A stretch of DNA of 64,000 nt from Molossus alvarezi (lineage: Eukaryota; Chordata; Mammalia; Chiroptera; Molossidae). Below are positions 32,100-45,484 of the stretch, one piece after another (position 1 is the first letter of the stretch; every line of letters starts with the position of its first letter). The translations under genes and the position numbers were made by a program. Below the pieces are notes generated by a model. The model did not search any database, was not told the origin of the DNA, and saw only the letters and a program-made list of their open reading frames with translations. Where the stretch lies: the NCBI GenBank assembly GCA_037176705.1, contig CM073886.1, positions 992,001 through 1,056,000 on the forward strand. Direction: 5' to 3'.

Positions 32100-34550
32100 A
32101 TATAAATTCATCGATGTTTCCTGACATACAGTTGTATTCATTCAAAGCCTATACCTATTTCCATAATGTCTGTGATCAAAACTCTTTGGGGTGGCATCTT
32201 TTTTATTTTTTCTGCTCTAAAAGATGTATAGATATTTTACATGGATACCTGTTCAGTAAAAATTAAATTATTTTATAAAAATATATGAAAATGCATGTGA
32301 AAGAACAAATAAAATCTGTTTATGTATATGTGTGTGATTAAAAAAATAGTTTTAATACATTTTTGCTACATAAGGCAATCTTATTTTAATTGAAGAAATA
32401 AATAATGAATTAAAAACAAATTAATACAATTATTTTTACATACATTTGAGATTTTTAATGTTACAGTACATGGTCATTTCCTAAAGTCTAAGTTGCAGTT
32501 GCACTGGAACAGCATTAGATGTTTCAATTACTTTATATAAATAAAGAAAAAAATTGTGACTTTATGAAAGTTAAAGATTTAATATTCATGAAGCACTGCT
32601 GTCTTATCAGTATCAAGTCCTTTTTTTGTCATAATTTTAATGTTAGAATATTTGTTACTGAAAATGCTCAAATAGTGCTGGCATTAAACTATTATCAATG
32701 TAAATTACTTGTTCCCTATGAACTAGAAACTTTAAAATAACAGAGTTTTTATAACATTGCTAGTATATTTCAACAATCTTTGAGACAAAAATATGTTATT
32801 TGAAAACTTTTGATTACAAGAATAATAAATACATTAGCCAGATTTCTATAGACCTTATCTGTCTAGGATACAAATAAGGTCATTATAATATTAACACACA
32901 GCTTAAGATGTAGTAATGGAGTTCTCTCAACATAAACAATGAAAAATTAAGCCTTGCAGCTACAGAGTTAGACAAAGTTGTAAGAGCACATTTCCCTAAA
33001 AGAGGTCCAACCAGAAGGTCAAAACTGAAGAGATACAGTAGCCTTGAGACAAGTTGTTATTAGTTGAAGTAAATTGAAGATTCCACAGAAATAGCCATAC
33101 CAACTTTCATTGAAATTATAGGTACATTTTACTGAATGAGAGATGAGACACAGGTGGCCAGTCAGGATAGGCACCTCTGAGTTACCAGAACAGGATCTCA
33201 CGTGCTCTATCTGTGCCAGACGTAACTGCTTGGTTTGTTGTACCATGGAGGAGGAGCAGGGCTCGGAAGGACAGGGTGGCGAAGGCAGGTCGGCTGCTGG
33301 AGGAACTGAAGGCATGCATTATACTTAAGCTGGAGCTGTGGGAAGTGTTCCATTATTTTAATCCACTATGTAGCCTTTCAAGGGATTAAGAGCTAAAATA
33401 TGTGAAAGCTTGACTATTTATGGAAGAGCATGTGGGACACAGATAAATGGTTGCTTCTGGGGGAAAGGAAGTATTTGGGAAACAGGGTTTGAAAGGAATA
33501 TTACTTTTACCATCTGGAACCTGTTAACCATATTTTATATAACCTATTAAAAATAAATCACTTTAAATTAAAGTGAAATACCCTACCCTTTACAAGTTAA
33601 TGTAGAATGGGGTCTTCCAGACTTTGTAAATGTATATCTTTTCATAATCAAAATATATATTTCTTTCATGAATTGATAGATTTTATTATTCTATCTTCAT
33701 TGATAAAAATTATAGATTTAGAATATTTTAAAATTTAATAAATTTAACATGTATTATGTATATGATTATGTGATATATTAATTTTGTATTTTATAAACAC
33801 TACTCCATTCCACTCCCAGCACCTTATAATAGATGCCACAGCAATGGTAAAACAAATATTACTGCTTAACTTTAACTTATTCTCTCTTATGAAAGGTCAC
33901 TTTAATTTTTATTCCTTAATCTTTTACATCCACATTAATTTTAATTAGATAATTTTAATTAGATAATCTTAAAACACACTAAAAATCCATATTATAAGAT
34001 GTGATTCTTAATATTTTATTTCTTTTTACCAATATGTTTCTTTTTGCATGTGATTTAATCTTTTTACAATTTAGCTACCCTATCTGTAAAGTAGAATTGA
34101 TGAATTTGATTACTTACCTTTTACTTATAATAGTCAACAGATCTAAGTCTAGGTGCAGATATATGTCTGTTCTTAGGCATGTGCCTCTGGATTCAATGTA
34201 AATGCTCATATAATACAACTAAAAAATATCATCCCCCAACCACAATGTCACCACAAAAACCTGTGGTCACCCTAGAAACCTACGTATAATTACCTTTTAA
34301 TTCAGCTGGAAGTGGAAAATATTCTGCTGTTGTTAACACCAACCTGGTAGTAGAGGGAAAATAGAAGCAGAAGACAATGACAGATACTGTCCAAGAAATG
34401 TGTTATATAGAATATCCATGTACTCAGTCATCAACAAAAACTCACATTTGTCTAAGGTATAATAGCATACAACATGCCTCATTATAATGTACTTTCCCAA
34501 ATAATGAAAACATCAATAAAATCTAAATTGAGAGATCTTTTTTAAAAAAT
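32100..34550. other. AT-rich sequence, no gene seen
   Basis: I examined this 2.4-kb stretch for coding and repeat signals. Small ORFs (for example 32519-32740, 34001-34201) are AT-rich and featureless. A diverged repeat-like phrase (GGTTGCTTCTGGGGG) near 33450 is too short to classify. Confidence 0.5.
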
Positions 34551-34563
34551 CTGGCCTCAATTC

Positions 34564-35234
34564 ATTTTTTTTTTCTAATTAATTTTTGTTACAGATGTTT
34601 CTCCTTTTCCTCCAAAGATTCTCCCATCCCCCTCCCTCCCTGCCCTTTTTCCAGTTTGTTGTCCACATCCACTGTTCATGCATGCATGCATATAAGGTCT
34701 GTGGGGATTGTCAGCCTGTACCCCACTTCCACGTCTCTGGGACTACCCCATTCCTCAGACTCTTAAGTTCAATATATTCCACAAATAAGTGAGATCATAT
34801 GAAACTTGTCTTTCTCTGTTTGGCTTGTTTCACTTAGGATGATACTTTCCAGGTCCCTCCATGTAGTCTCAAAGGATAAGAGATCTTTCTTTCCTACAGC
34901 TGCATAGTACTCCACTGTGTATATGTACTACTGTATCCATTTGTCTACTGATGGACACTTGGGCTGTTTCCAGATCTTAGCTATTGTAAATAGTGCTGCT
35001 ATAAACATGGGGGTACATATATTCTTTCTGATTGGTGTTTCAGGCTTCTTAGGGTATATTCCTAGAAGTGGAATCACTGGGTCAAATGGCAGTTCAATTT
35101 TTAATGTTTTGAGGTAACACCATATTGTTTTCCATAGTGGCTGCACCAGTCTGCATTCCCACCAGCAGTGCACTGGAGTCCCCTTTTCTCCACACCCTCG
35201 CCAAAACTTGTTGTTTGATGATTTCTTGATGGCT
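34564..35234 (-). mobile_element. 5'-truncated L1 with perfect TSD
   Basis: The minus-strand L1 3' UTR and ORF2 terminus are present, including a frame equivalent to [16 protein letters not shown] (rc near 35125-35165) and KNICTPMFIAALFTIAKIWK. The 12-bp TSD TGGCCTCAATTC occurs at 34552-34563 and 35235-35246. The ORF2 portion is broken or truncated. Confidence 0.93.
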
Positions 35235-35406
35235 TGGCCTCAATTCTTTAAAAATATGGCATTAGAGAATGTTTTTTAATGCAGCAGAAAAGTTCTATAT
35301 TAAAAAAGACCAAAGGCACATAATGAACAAATGCTATGCATGATCCTTGATTGACTGTTAGATCAGGAAAAAGAAATAGATGAAAGAAAGTTATAAAGAA
35401 CATTTT

Positions 35407-35615
35407 GGCTTGGCCAGTGTGGCTCAGTGGATTGAGCATCTTCCCAGGGACTGAGAGGTCCTGGTTTGATTCCCAGTCAGGGCACATGCCTGGGTTGCAG
35501 GCTCCATCTCCAGTAGGGTGTGTGCAGGAGGCAGCCCATTGATGTTTCTCTCTTACATGGATGTTTCTCTTTCTCTCTCCCTTCCTTGCTCTCTAAAAAA
35601 TCAATAAAAACATAG
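35407..35615 (+). mobile_element. Ves-type SINE (older subfamily)
   Basis: It has the TTGGCCAGTGTGGCTCAGTG head, the GGTTTGATTCCCAGTCAGGG B-box region, GTGCAGGAGGCAGCCCATTG, a TC-rich part and ATCAATAAAAACA. It is diverged from the young copies at 19863 and 20564. The TSD is unclear. Confidence 0.88.
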
Positions 35616-35624
35616 TTTTTAGGA

Positions 35625-36665
35625 AAAAGAAAATTTGGGAAATATTTAAGAAAGGTTACATATTAAGTAATAGTTTTAGATATGTTATAGTTCAACTGGG
35701 TGATAATTATAACAGTATATTTATGATATAGATTGTGATGTATATAATACATATGAATAATTCAATTATAAAAGAATGTCCTTTTCTTCTACTGAATACA
35801 TGTTGCAATATTTGGAAGTGAACTATTATGATGTTTACAGATTTGTGTATCAAATCACACACAGAAAAAGTGTGTCTGTGTGTGTGTGGTAAGAGGTGTA
35901 CAATTAAGAAAATATAATAAATAAGCATGCCAAGTATAAAACTAGGCAAAGGGAATACCTCTGTTCATTGTACTATTCTTTCTACTATTTTGTGGACTCA
36001 AAAATTTTCAAAATAAAAAGTTGAAGAATAGATTTTCCCAAATAAGTATGTGATGCTTCTGTATATTTATGCTTCATCTTTTGCTGGTGTGTATATTCCA
36101 TGCATTTTTATTTTTATTTTTTGCAGGGGGGAAACACAAAATATATAAAACGTGGTACTGAGGGTTGATCATTTCCAAAAAATGTTTTATGGCTCTGTGA
36201 GATGTTAATTTTTATTAAATATTCCAGACTTTTCCTTTTCTTGCATGTTTCAGTTTGGGTTGGGCCACAGGGGAGCTCTGTGTGAGATCTTGGAAAGGGA
36301 GAAAAGCAGCATCCAAGGGAGAAAACCATGAACATGGTTGCTGATGGATGTGAAGCAGCAGCTTGGTCTGCCCTTCTCTGTCTACCCCTCGGATTCCTTC
36401 TTAGCTTCTCTGGTTCCTACACCCAGGATGTGTGTTTAACTCCAGGACTCCAGTTTCTACAAGGTGTCCTTATCACCAAGGTCAGAAGCAACAAGAATGG
36501 ACAAAGGTTTCAAGTATATTCTGTTGGAGAACATTCTGTAGGTTTTACAAATGCATGATCTTCCCTTCGGATCACCTTGCCAGAGAGAATTGAGCTCCAG
36601 CATCAAGCAAGGAGACAACAGTCTTACAGAAACAGGTTCACTAGCTCCCATGGTTAGATAAGGCA
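35625..36665. other. unique sequence, no gene seen
   Basis: This is mostly AT-rich. A slightly GC-richer patch at 36220-36640 contains a 76-residue ORF (36328-36558) with a hydrophobic stretch after its start. It has no recognisable family, no conserved context and no poly-A or splice pattern I would trust. Confidence 0.45.
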
Positions 36666-36684
36666 ATTCCCTGAAGCATATCCC

Positions 36685-36835
36685 TTTATAGAATTATAGA
36701 TATATAGATACAGATACAGGTTAGATATAGATATAGACAGATAATAGATATAGATATATACATATATAGAGAGAGAGATGAGGTAGAAATAGATATAGAT
36801 AACAGATAATAGATATAGATTTCTTGTTAGTTTTG
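36685..36835. repeat. degenerate (GATA)n/(ATAG)n tract
   Basis: ATAGATATAGAT units recur with GACAGATA interruptions. It is a simple repeat, and its ORFs read as strings of I, Y and S. Confidence 0.85.
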
Positions 36836-37095
36836 CTTCTATGGTTGACCCATAACTGATATAAAGGCTTTTAAAATACAACAGTGTTGCTTATACGTAT
36901 TTTAACTTACACGTTGAAGCTACATATCACTTTACTTGAAACATATATTTTGAAATAAAATGTAAAAGGTAAGATTACAGTACCAAAATAACTATAGCAA
37001 ACTCCAAGCCAATAAAATGTTTAGAAATGTTACAATGCAAATTTTAAAGCCCCAAATTTAAAATTACTTTTAAAACTTGTCCAACTATTAATTAA

Positions 37096-37117
37096 ATGGT
37101 GGTGGTGGTGGTGGTGG

Positions 37118-37153
<36 letters not shown>
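37096..37153. repeat. (GGT)n(GT)n compound microsatellite
   Basis: A trinucleotide GGT run passes into a pure GT run. Confidence 0.95.
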
Positions 37154-37154
37154 T

Positions 37155-38570
37155 GATCCCTTATAATTGTCTGAACACAAATTCTGCAGACATTTCCATC
37201 TCTACTTTTTGGTAAAAAACTCCAAAAAGCTTAATAAATAAAATAATCAAAGGTGTTTTTTATTATATATTAGCTTTGTTCACTTTTATTTGCATAATTA
37301 GTCTAAAGGCCTAGACTGCAGTTAGCAGCAGAAGTTGGTTAAAAGGATATATGCCATCAAAGTTCAGCAGCATTTAATGAGATCTAAGTCTTCTCCATTA
37401 TCTTCTCAATAGGCATTAAAACAGTGGTCAGATGAGGTTTAAATAGAATAATCAATCATGCTTCCTAGAGTATGTCAAAAATAATATTTTATTTGGCCTT
37501 TTTATGTTTCACATAATTGGAATAAACAAATAATAAGATTTGGAGATAAAAGTGAAGCATTATATATAAATATTTATATCCACAGTAAATGGTTCTCCTG
37601 TGATTTCAATACCAGAATCCCAATCTTGCTACCACATTGATAAAATTTTTGCTTCATAGGGGTATCATGGTTTGTGGACATAGTTTTACTCTACCCTCTC
37701 ACACTTATCTCTCAGCATCCCCTTTAACTATTGTTTTGTAATCTCTAAAATACAAAAAAAAAAGAAAGAAAAATTACTTATTCTATAGTAATTTAAGTAA
37801 TTGAAGTACATTAGTAAAACTTTAGAATAGATTGTAATAGTAACCTCATGATAAAAATAATGCTTCATATGCTTATATTTACTGGAATAGGTTTCTTATT
37901 ATATTTCAGATTTTGTAATAACTTTATTTTGGAAGCTTAACTGGGTTTAGTACACTGTATAAGTTTTGGCTCACAAATTAGAAGGGCCTTTCTGCTGTTC
38001 AAATTTGCATGTTTGGGGTTTTCAGATTAATTATAAACAGGGAATGTAGGTAACCCATACAGACAGAAGTTATGATATTACTAAACAGGAGTATAACCAA
38101 AACCTTCTCACTGCTCCAAGCAACACAAATTAAATGTTAATGTTTATGGAAAAAGAAACACAAACCTAGAAATTATATCTGGAATGACTAACAACAACAA
38201 AAATGCAAAAAGAACTGAGTGATTAAGGCCTAATAATTCTTTTGGAATATATAATTTCGTATCTCTGACTCGAATCCCTCCCAGTAGGTGTCTCTCATGT
38301 AACATTACAGAAATAAACTCATGCTCACCATCTCTTCACCCCAGCTCAGCACTGTCACATGGATTCTCTCTGAGTCTTTACCATTTAATAAATGACAACT
38401 TTCTCCACAATGTTCAAGTCAAAAACACTGGATGGAGGTATTTTTCACTCCTCTGTTTTTTGTTGTTATTGTTTTGACACTCAACTTTAAGTCTGACAGC
38501 AATTACTCTTGACTTAATTTTAAAAATATATTTAGAATCCCACTAGTTTTTACCAAATAAAAAAATAGCA
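37155..38570. other. AT-rich sequence, no gene seen
   Basis: I recognise no repeats or coding signals here. Confidence 0.5.
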
Positions 38571-38574
38571 TCTT

Positions 38575-39985
38575 AGCCCAGGAGCAAAGGTGATACAGAT
38601 AGTCTTTTCAACAAATGGTGCTGGCACAACTGGACAACCACATGGGAAAAAAAAATGAATCTAGACAAAGACCTTACAGCATTTATAAAAAACTATACAA
38701 CTTCTAGAAGATAACATAGGAGAAAACCTAGAGGGCACTGGACATTTTAAATACCACAATAAGGGCATAATCCATTACAACAAGCAACTGATAAGTTGGA
38801 CTTCATTAAAATTAAAACCTCTGCTCTATAAAAGACAATATCAAGAGAATGGGAAAACAAGTCATAGACTGGGAGGAAATGTTTGCAAAAGGTACAGCTG
38901 AATAAGAAATGCCATTTACAATATACAAAGAACTCTCAAAACTCAACAATAACAAAATGAACAATTCAATTTTTAAGAATGGGCTAAAGATCTTAATAAA
39001 CACCTTACTGAAAAAGATACATAGATCACCAGTAAGCATATAAAAACATGTTTAACATCATAAGTCATTAGTGAATTGTAAATGAAAAAACAATGAGATA
39101 TTACTACCTACCTATTAAAACTGCCAAAATCCAAAGCACTGACAACACCAAATGCTGGTGAGGATGTGAAGTAACAGGAACTTTCATTTATTGCTAGTTG
39201 AATTGTGAACTGGTACAGCTAATTTGTAAGACAGTCTGGAAGTTTCTTACATGCCTAAATATATTTTCATTATACAACCCAGAAATCACACCCCTTGATA
39301 TTTACCCAAAAAAGTTTAACACTGTTTCCACACAAAAACCTGCACATGAATGTTTATAATATTTTATTCATAATTGGCCAAACTTAGAAGAAACCAAGAC
39401 ATCCTTTATAGTTGAATGGGTGAATTATGTACCATCATGGGTAGTACATGCAGACAATGGAATATTATTCAACACTAAAAGGAAATTAACTATCTGGCCA
39501 TAAAAAGGCACAAAGGAACCTTAAATGCATATTACTTAAGTGAAAGAACCCCATTGCAGAAGGCTACAGTATAATTTTGACTGTATGACATTTTAGAAAA
39601 GGCAAAACCATGGAAACAATAAATAAATTAGTGGTTGCCAAGGGTTAACAGGGAAGAAGGGATGAATAATTAGGGCAGAGAGGATGTTTAGGGTATCAAA
39701 ATTCTTCTGTACACTACAATGATAATATGCTATTATACATTTATCCATCCCTTAGCACAATGTCAAGAGTGAACCTTAATGTAACCTATGAACTTTGGTT
39801 GATAATGATGTGACAAGTAGGTTCACTGAGTGTAACAACTGTATCATTGTGATGAGGGATGTCAATAGTGGGGGAGGAACACCTTCATGGGGACAGAGGG
39901 TCCCTGGGAACTCTGTACTTTCCACTCAATTTTCTGTGAACCTAATACTGTTCTAAAAGTAAAGATTATTAATTAAAAATTAATT
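38575..39985 (+). mobile_element. ancient L1 (ORF2 3' half and 3' UTR)
   Basis: Plus-strand order fits L1 ORF2: CAACAAATGGTGCTGGCACA (38609), the AAAACTATACAACTTCTAGAAG block, AATGGGCTAAAGATCTTAAT (38977), a GTGAGGATGTGAAG block (39160), a CAATGGAATATTATTCAACA block (39457), then a long 3' UTR ending near TCTAAAAGTAAAG. It is heavily decayed and much older than the L1 copies with TSDs in this window. Confidence 0.85.
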
Positions 39986-39989
39986 CAGG

Positions 39990-40840
39990 ATTTAGGCTGA
40001 ATTAATCTGGTCTGTTTCTTTTCTATTGTCCTTCAGTGTTGTTTGAGGAGGAAACCAATTTACAAAACAAAACATAAACCTTGCCTCATGAACACCAAGG
40101 GCTTTTGTGAAGTGCATAAGACATTTAGGCATCTTAACTTACTCATGAAAATAGAGTTCTATCACTGACATTTGCTGTTTATAGACCAAAAATATGGACC
40201 TAACCAAAACAGTGCAATATGAGTTGATGGAAAGAATATTAAAATTAACAAACACAAACTAATATTAATGTTAAAAGTTGTTTTTCCTTCTTATTGTTAT
40301 GCTTTGGCATAAAGGGTCATTCATTAATTTATTTATGCATGCATTCACCTACACTTACAGAGTTCCTACTTTCAGTAAGACACAGAGGACCCGAGAACAG
40401 AGTGAGTAAGCAGAAATGAGTTCACTTCTAATGAGCACAGACTCCTCACAATTGGGATAAGTTTGCCCAGAGGATACACAATTTATTGAGATAAGAGAAG
40501 AAAATATTAGAACTTTAACTTGCATATAATTTTTATTTTATTTTTGAAGTCTATTTTTGTTTATGTTTCATAAGGCAAATAAGTATGTGTGTATGTGTGT
40601 ATAAATTCTAGTACCTGTATAAATATATATGTTAATATATACATATTCATAGATAGGATTTCAATTTTTTCCTGTGTGATCAAACAAGTTTGGTCTTATG
40701 TAACAAGATAAACCTTAAAACAAACACACTGCACACATTATTACAAACGGTGATGTGTTCTATGAATGCGAAGAAATGAGTGCTCCTAGAGCAAGTGTGA
40801 AGAGTTTGAAAAAATGTGTTTCAGGCTGATGGAACCATTT
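39990..40840. other. AT-rich unique sequence, no gene seen
   Basis: No clear repeat or ORF is seen, apart from short GT-rich and AT-rich tracts near 40585-40655. Confidence 0.5.
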
Positions 40841-40855
40841 GTATAAAATCTGCCT

Positions 40856-41079
40856 CGGCCCTGGCCAGTTTGGCTCAGCGGTTAGAGCGTCGGCCTGCGG
40901 TTCGGTTCCCGCTAAGGGCATGTACCTCGGTTGCAGTTTGTCCCTGGCCCTGGTTGGTCGTGCGGGTGGCAGCCACTCGATGTGTCCCTTTCACATCGAT
41001 GTTTCTCTCTCTCTCTCTCCCTCCTGCTCTATCTGAACAAAGAATGAAAAAGTGTCCTCTGGTGAGGATAAAAAAAAAA
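40856..41079 (+). mobile_element. young Ves SINE, internally shortened, with TSD
   Basis: The head reads TTTGGCTCAGCGGTTAGAGC, but the segment between GCCTGCGGT and TCGGTTCCCGC lacks the usual CCAGAGAGACCCGGG, a small internal deletion that removes part of the B-box region. The TSD AAAATCTGCCT lies at 40845-40855 and 41080-41090. It inserted exactly at the 5' edge of an older Ves copy. Confidence 0.93.
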
Positions 41080-41085
41080 AAAATC

Positions 41086-41285
41086 TGCCTGGCTGGTGTG
41101 GCTCAGTGGTTGAGCATCAACCCATACACTGAGAGGATGCCCTTTCAGTCTGTGGTCAGGGCTCACACCCAGGTTACAGGCCTAATCCCCAGTGGGAGGC
41201 ATGCAAGAGGCAGCCAATCAATGTTCTCTCTCATCAACATTTCTAGCTCTCTCTCCCTCTCTAAAATCAACACAGAAAAAAAAAA
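41086..41285 (+). mobile_element. Ves-type SINE (older subfamily), tandem to a younger copy
   Basis: CCTGGCTGGTGTGGCTCAGT begins at about 41088, right after or overlapping the right TSD of the upstream SINE. The element runs through GCAAGAGGCAGCCAATCAAT to an A-rich tail at 41272-41285. Multiple substitutions indicate greater age. Confidence 0.9.
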
Positions 41286-41289
41286 TTAA

Positions 41290-42595
41290 TCTCTGAGGCA
41301 GGAACAAGCTTTGCATGTTGACAGAACTAAGAGATGTCTCATACAGCTGAAGCCCATTGATCAAGTAACAGGTACAGACAAGTCTGATGAGGCTGGGAAA
41401 CCAGGAAAAGGTCAAGTCACATACAAACTTGAAGGATGGGTAATAAACTTGAATCTTGTGTTAAGTGAAAAAACATACTGGTAAATTTTCTTCAAAAAGC
41501 AATGATATTATTAGGTTTATTTGTGTATAAGATAACCCTGACTGCTCTTTATGTTATTTTTGAGGGGCAATAGAAAAAAACCTGGGAGTTTGGCAGACAC
41601 AATAATTATTGTTCAAACTTTACTGTAAAAAATTTCCTTCAAAGCATGATGGAAAATCAGATGCTATAAATTGTGACATAAAAATAAATTCTGGATTTGC
41701 CCTCTTAGAAACAGTTTAAGTCTGAGGCCTGCCATAAACGCTATGATTAATGAGTGGCATCATTGACTAGGGCTTTCAACATGTCTAAAGTAGTTACGTT
41801 GCCTTATGGATCAGGTCTTATGTCTTTTTTCCCCAGAAAAAATAGAAGAAAAGAAGATGAAGCAGAGTGAAGAAGAGGAGAATGAGGAGGAAAAAAGAAG
41901 GGAGAAAAAGGTGAATGGAGAAAAATAAAAGCTAAAATTCATTAAATTTATACACAAACATTGAATTAATATTAAAAATATTATACCTTATTTGTTGTAA
42001 TATAAACTATCTCTGACAAGACTTTATTATGTATTAATATTTATCTGACCAGTTAGCTTATAGACATGATGAGCCAGCCTTGTACTGGGCTTATATATCT
42101 AAAAGCCCCGATTTGACTTTAAGAATCTATTTCCATTATTTAACCCACTTATCTCATTAAAGCCAGACATTGTATCTGTAAGCATTTTATTGAATGATCT
42201 GGGTACAGCAAGATGAAGTCATGGCATAGCTTTATTTTACCTGTGGTAGCAGTTATTTCATTTTTCTGCTTCTTAATGCCATCTCTACTAAACCAAGTGA
42301 CATTTTATTTTTACTTTATGGAATTAACAAATACTTTTTAAGCACAAAATAATGCAGGATAATATAAAACAAGTTCCAATAGCTCATTAGGTTTAAATAT
42401 TTACTCTTCTCCCTTAACTAGGTTTAGAAACCTGCCTTTAAAAAGATGGATGTGGTCAGTGATTTCTCTTATTTCTCTACGTTCCCTTCTATGCCCTCTA
42501 CTCAGAGACTTTGAGGCAAGGAATAAAAATAAGGAATACATAAATTCTTATTTAAAGTTTAAAACTATAGTTTGGATGGTAAGGGTTTGGGAGAT
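41290..42595. other. AT-rich sequence, no gene seen
   Basis: This contains a purine-rich AGAAGAAAAGAAGATGAAG stretch near 41845-41925 and otherwise nothing recognisable. Confidence 0.5.
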
Positions 42596-42596
42596 G

Positions 42597-43318
42597 GGTA
42601 TTACCTCAAACCTGTCAGAATGGCTGTCACAAAAAGTGCTGGCGATGGTGTGAAGAAAAGGGGACTCTACTACACTGCTGGTGGGAATGCAGACTGGTGC
42701 AGCCACTATGGAAAACAATATGGTGTTACCTCAAAAAATTAAAAATTGAACTGCCATTTGACCCAGTGATCCCACGTCTAGGAATATACCCTATGAAGCC
42801 TGAAATACCAATCAGAAAGAATATATGTACCCCCAGGTTCATAGCAGCACTATTTACAATAACTAAGATTTGGAAACAGCCCAAATGTCCATCAGCAGAT
42901 GAATGGATAAAAAAGCAGTGGTACATATACAGAATGGAGTACTATGAAGCTCTAGGAAAGAAAGATCTATTATCCTTTGAGATGACATGGAGGGACCTGG
43001 ATCGCATTATCCTAAGTGAAACAAGCCAAACAGAGAAAGGCAAGTATATGATCTCAGTTGTTTGTGGAATATAATAAACATAACAGTCTGAGGAATGGGG
43101 TAGTCCCAGAGACGTGGAAGTGGGGTACAGACTGACAATCTCCAGAAGAATGGGTTGTGGCAGAGAGATAAACCACAGAACTTATCTGCATGTATGCATG
43201 AACAATGGACTTGGACAACAAAGCTGGGGACAGGGTGAGGAGGGAGGGGGAAGGAAGAATCAGTGGGGGAAAAATGAGAAACATCTGTAAAACTATAAAT
43301 TAATTATAAAAAATAAAA
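42597..43318 (+). mobile_element. 5'-truncated L1 3' end
   Basis: It starts in ORF2 near ATTACCTCAAACCTGTCAGA. It keeps a 125-residue open stretch of the ORF2 C-terminus (42697-43074: [20 protein letters not shown] and a WRDLDRIILSETSQTEKGK block) and ends in the G-rich 3' UTR and an A-rich tail. ORF2 is truncated, so nothing functional is encoded. Confidence 0.92.
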
Positions 43319-43321
43319 TTG

Positions 43322-45165
43322 TTTTCTCCATTTAGCACTCTCACACACACATACACACACCAGTCTCCTGTTTATTTTTAAAACAATAAACAGAAAAGCA
43401 TACCACATCAGTCTACTCCAACTGGCATGCAATCCATCCTTAGCTATGTGTTTGATTTAATGCCTTAGCAAAAACCTCAACTCATATTATTTTTGTTCTA
43501 CTTTCCTAGGGTTTGGAGTTTACAGAAGAAAGTACCTTTCTACACTGCTATCATCTTCAGTCTTTGTCTCCAGCTTTTGCTTATAATTAGATCCAACATT
43601 TTAAACTCCCAAATAGAAAAGATTAGTCATGGCAGGTCTTTTTCCATTTGAAAGACTCTGCAAGCCTGATCCTTGATTGTTTTCCAGCTTTAATTATTTT
43701 GACCAAGGTATGATATTAATCCTCTCATCCCTAAAGCACTCTTAAATTATCAGTGGCTAGATACCAAATTGTATCTTTGTCAATCTTTGACTATTTTGCT
43801 GACACAATTTAGAAGGTACTAGATTTTTTTTTTTATGTAAGCATTCTGAATACAACCAGAATCCAAAAGATATGTGGTCATTTATTTGCTTGCTTTGCTT
43901 TGGCATAAAAGAAAACTTATTCTCCCAAAGGGATTTAGTTGATAAATATTAAAAGAAAAGAGCTGAAAAAAGCAGAAGAAAAACTGCAAAAAATTTTTTT
44001 ATAAATTTTTAAATTTTACCTAGGATTAGCATATACATCATTTCCTGTCATCACATGGGGAATTTAGAACTCTTTCAACATATTTTTAGATTTACACCAC
44101 ATTGTTGGGTGAAAAAAATTCAGGCTTTGGACCTAAACAAAGTTTCTAATCCTGGTCCAATAATTGTATAGATTTGTTATCTGAGGAAAATGCTCTCTTT
44201 CTAGGTCTCAGTTTCTATTTTGGAAACAGCCTACATTCTAGGGCAGGTAGGGATACTTGAGGAAGTAATTTCTGGTACTGTTACTCACTGTGGCACTCAT
44301 CTGGTGCAGTGCCTCCATCTCTGTACCTGGTCCTCTTTTCATCGCAGCCCAGTATGTACAGATATCTATTCTCTCCCACAAGGGGGTGAAGCCCTAGTCC
44401 AGCATCAGGGTTATTCCTATGGCTCTAACGCAACAAGGGCGCTCCCATTCTGCTAGCCAGCACCTGGTCTAGGCCTCAGCATTTGACCCAATTTTGGGCA
44501 GCAGCATAGGAAAGACGATCTGTAGAGGAGCAGAGGAGTCATGGAAATAGTTTCTTACCAATAGAAGTGAAGCTCTATAAATTATATTCTCTTTCCAGAT
44601 GTGTTTTAACTGGATGTAGTGCCTGGAGATACTGCAACCATCTTGCTAGAAGCCTACAGATCAAATAAAACTGAAAATGGCAGGAACATGCTATGATTCT
44701 ATCTGTTATCATTGGTTATCTATTAACAATTGCTGAAACTACAATGACTCTTGATTTTTTGTTATGGAGATAGCACATTTTCTTTTAGTTCAAATAGAAT
44801 TAAGACTTGCTATTATTTATAAACAAAACCATCCTAACCAATATGCTGTACAGTGATGACTACAGTATGTGGTAGGTGGTAACTGTTTAATAAATGCTGT
44901 TTCTCTAATTTCACCCCACTTACCAATAGAAGTGTTACACAATGTATATCCAAAATTATTCTGCTTGATACTAACCTAAATCCTGTACAGAAAAAAACAA
45001 TTGGTTTGATCAACTGCTTAACTTTTTAGTTAAATCCACAGGAAAAATTTTTAAACAGTGCCAATTATGTGCTAAATCATTCTCAAAAATAAAATTATTA
45101 CAGTTTGGCTCTATATCTCAGAGTATTGAAATGAAATTAAAAACCATTTTATTTTGCCCTTAAAA
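43322..45165. other. mostly unique sequence; possible diverged MIR near 44110-44230
   Basis: The stretch is AT-rich with no convincing ORF. GACCTAAACAAAGTTTCTAA, then TGTTATCTGAGGAAAATG and TCTAGGTCTCAGTTTC, loosely follow MIR order on the plus strand. Confidence 0.4.
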
Positions 45166-45179
45166 ATATAGCTTTATGG

Positions 45180-45390
45180 CCTGGCTGGTGTGGCTCAGTG
45201 GTTGAACATTGACCCATGCACCAAGAGGTCGCTGGTTCCATTCTCAGTCAGGGCAAATGCTGAGGTTGTGGGCCTGATCCCCAGGGCTGTGTGTGGTGTG
45301 CAGGAGGCGGCCAATCAATATTTCCTCTCACTGATGTTCCTAGCTCTTTCCCCTCCTTTCCTCTCTCTCTAAAATCAATAAAAAAATATT
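45180..45390 (+). mobile_element. Ves-type SINE (older subfamily)
   Basis: It has CCTGGCTGGTGTGGCTCAGT, GTCGCTGGTTCCATTCTCAG, GGAGGCGGCCAATCAATATT, a TC-rich end and AAAATCAATAAAAA. A likely imperfect TSD ATATAGCTTTATG / ATATAGTTTTATG flanks it (about 45167 and 45407). Confidence 0.9.
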
Positions 45391-45484
45391 TTAAAAATAT
45401 ATACATATATAGTTTTATGTTTTTAAACATTGTTATTTGTTAGTTCAAACTAAAAATATTTTATTACAGTATATTAAAATCAAT

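Noticed and set aside
36328..36558. 76-residue ORF with a hydrophobic N-terminal stretch
   Set aside because: Short, single and without family resemblance, poly-A signal or exon structure. Probably chance.
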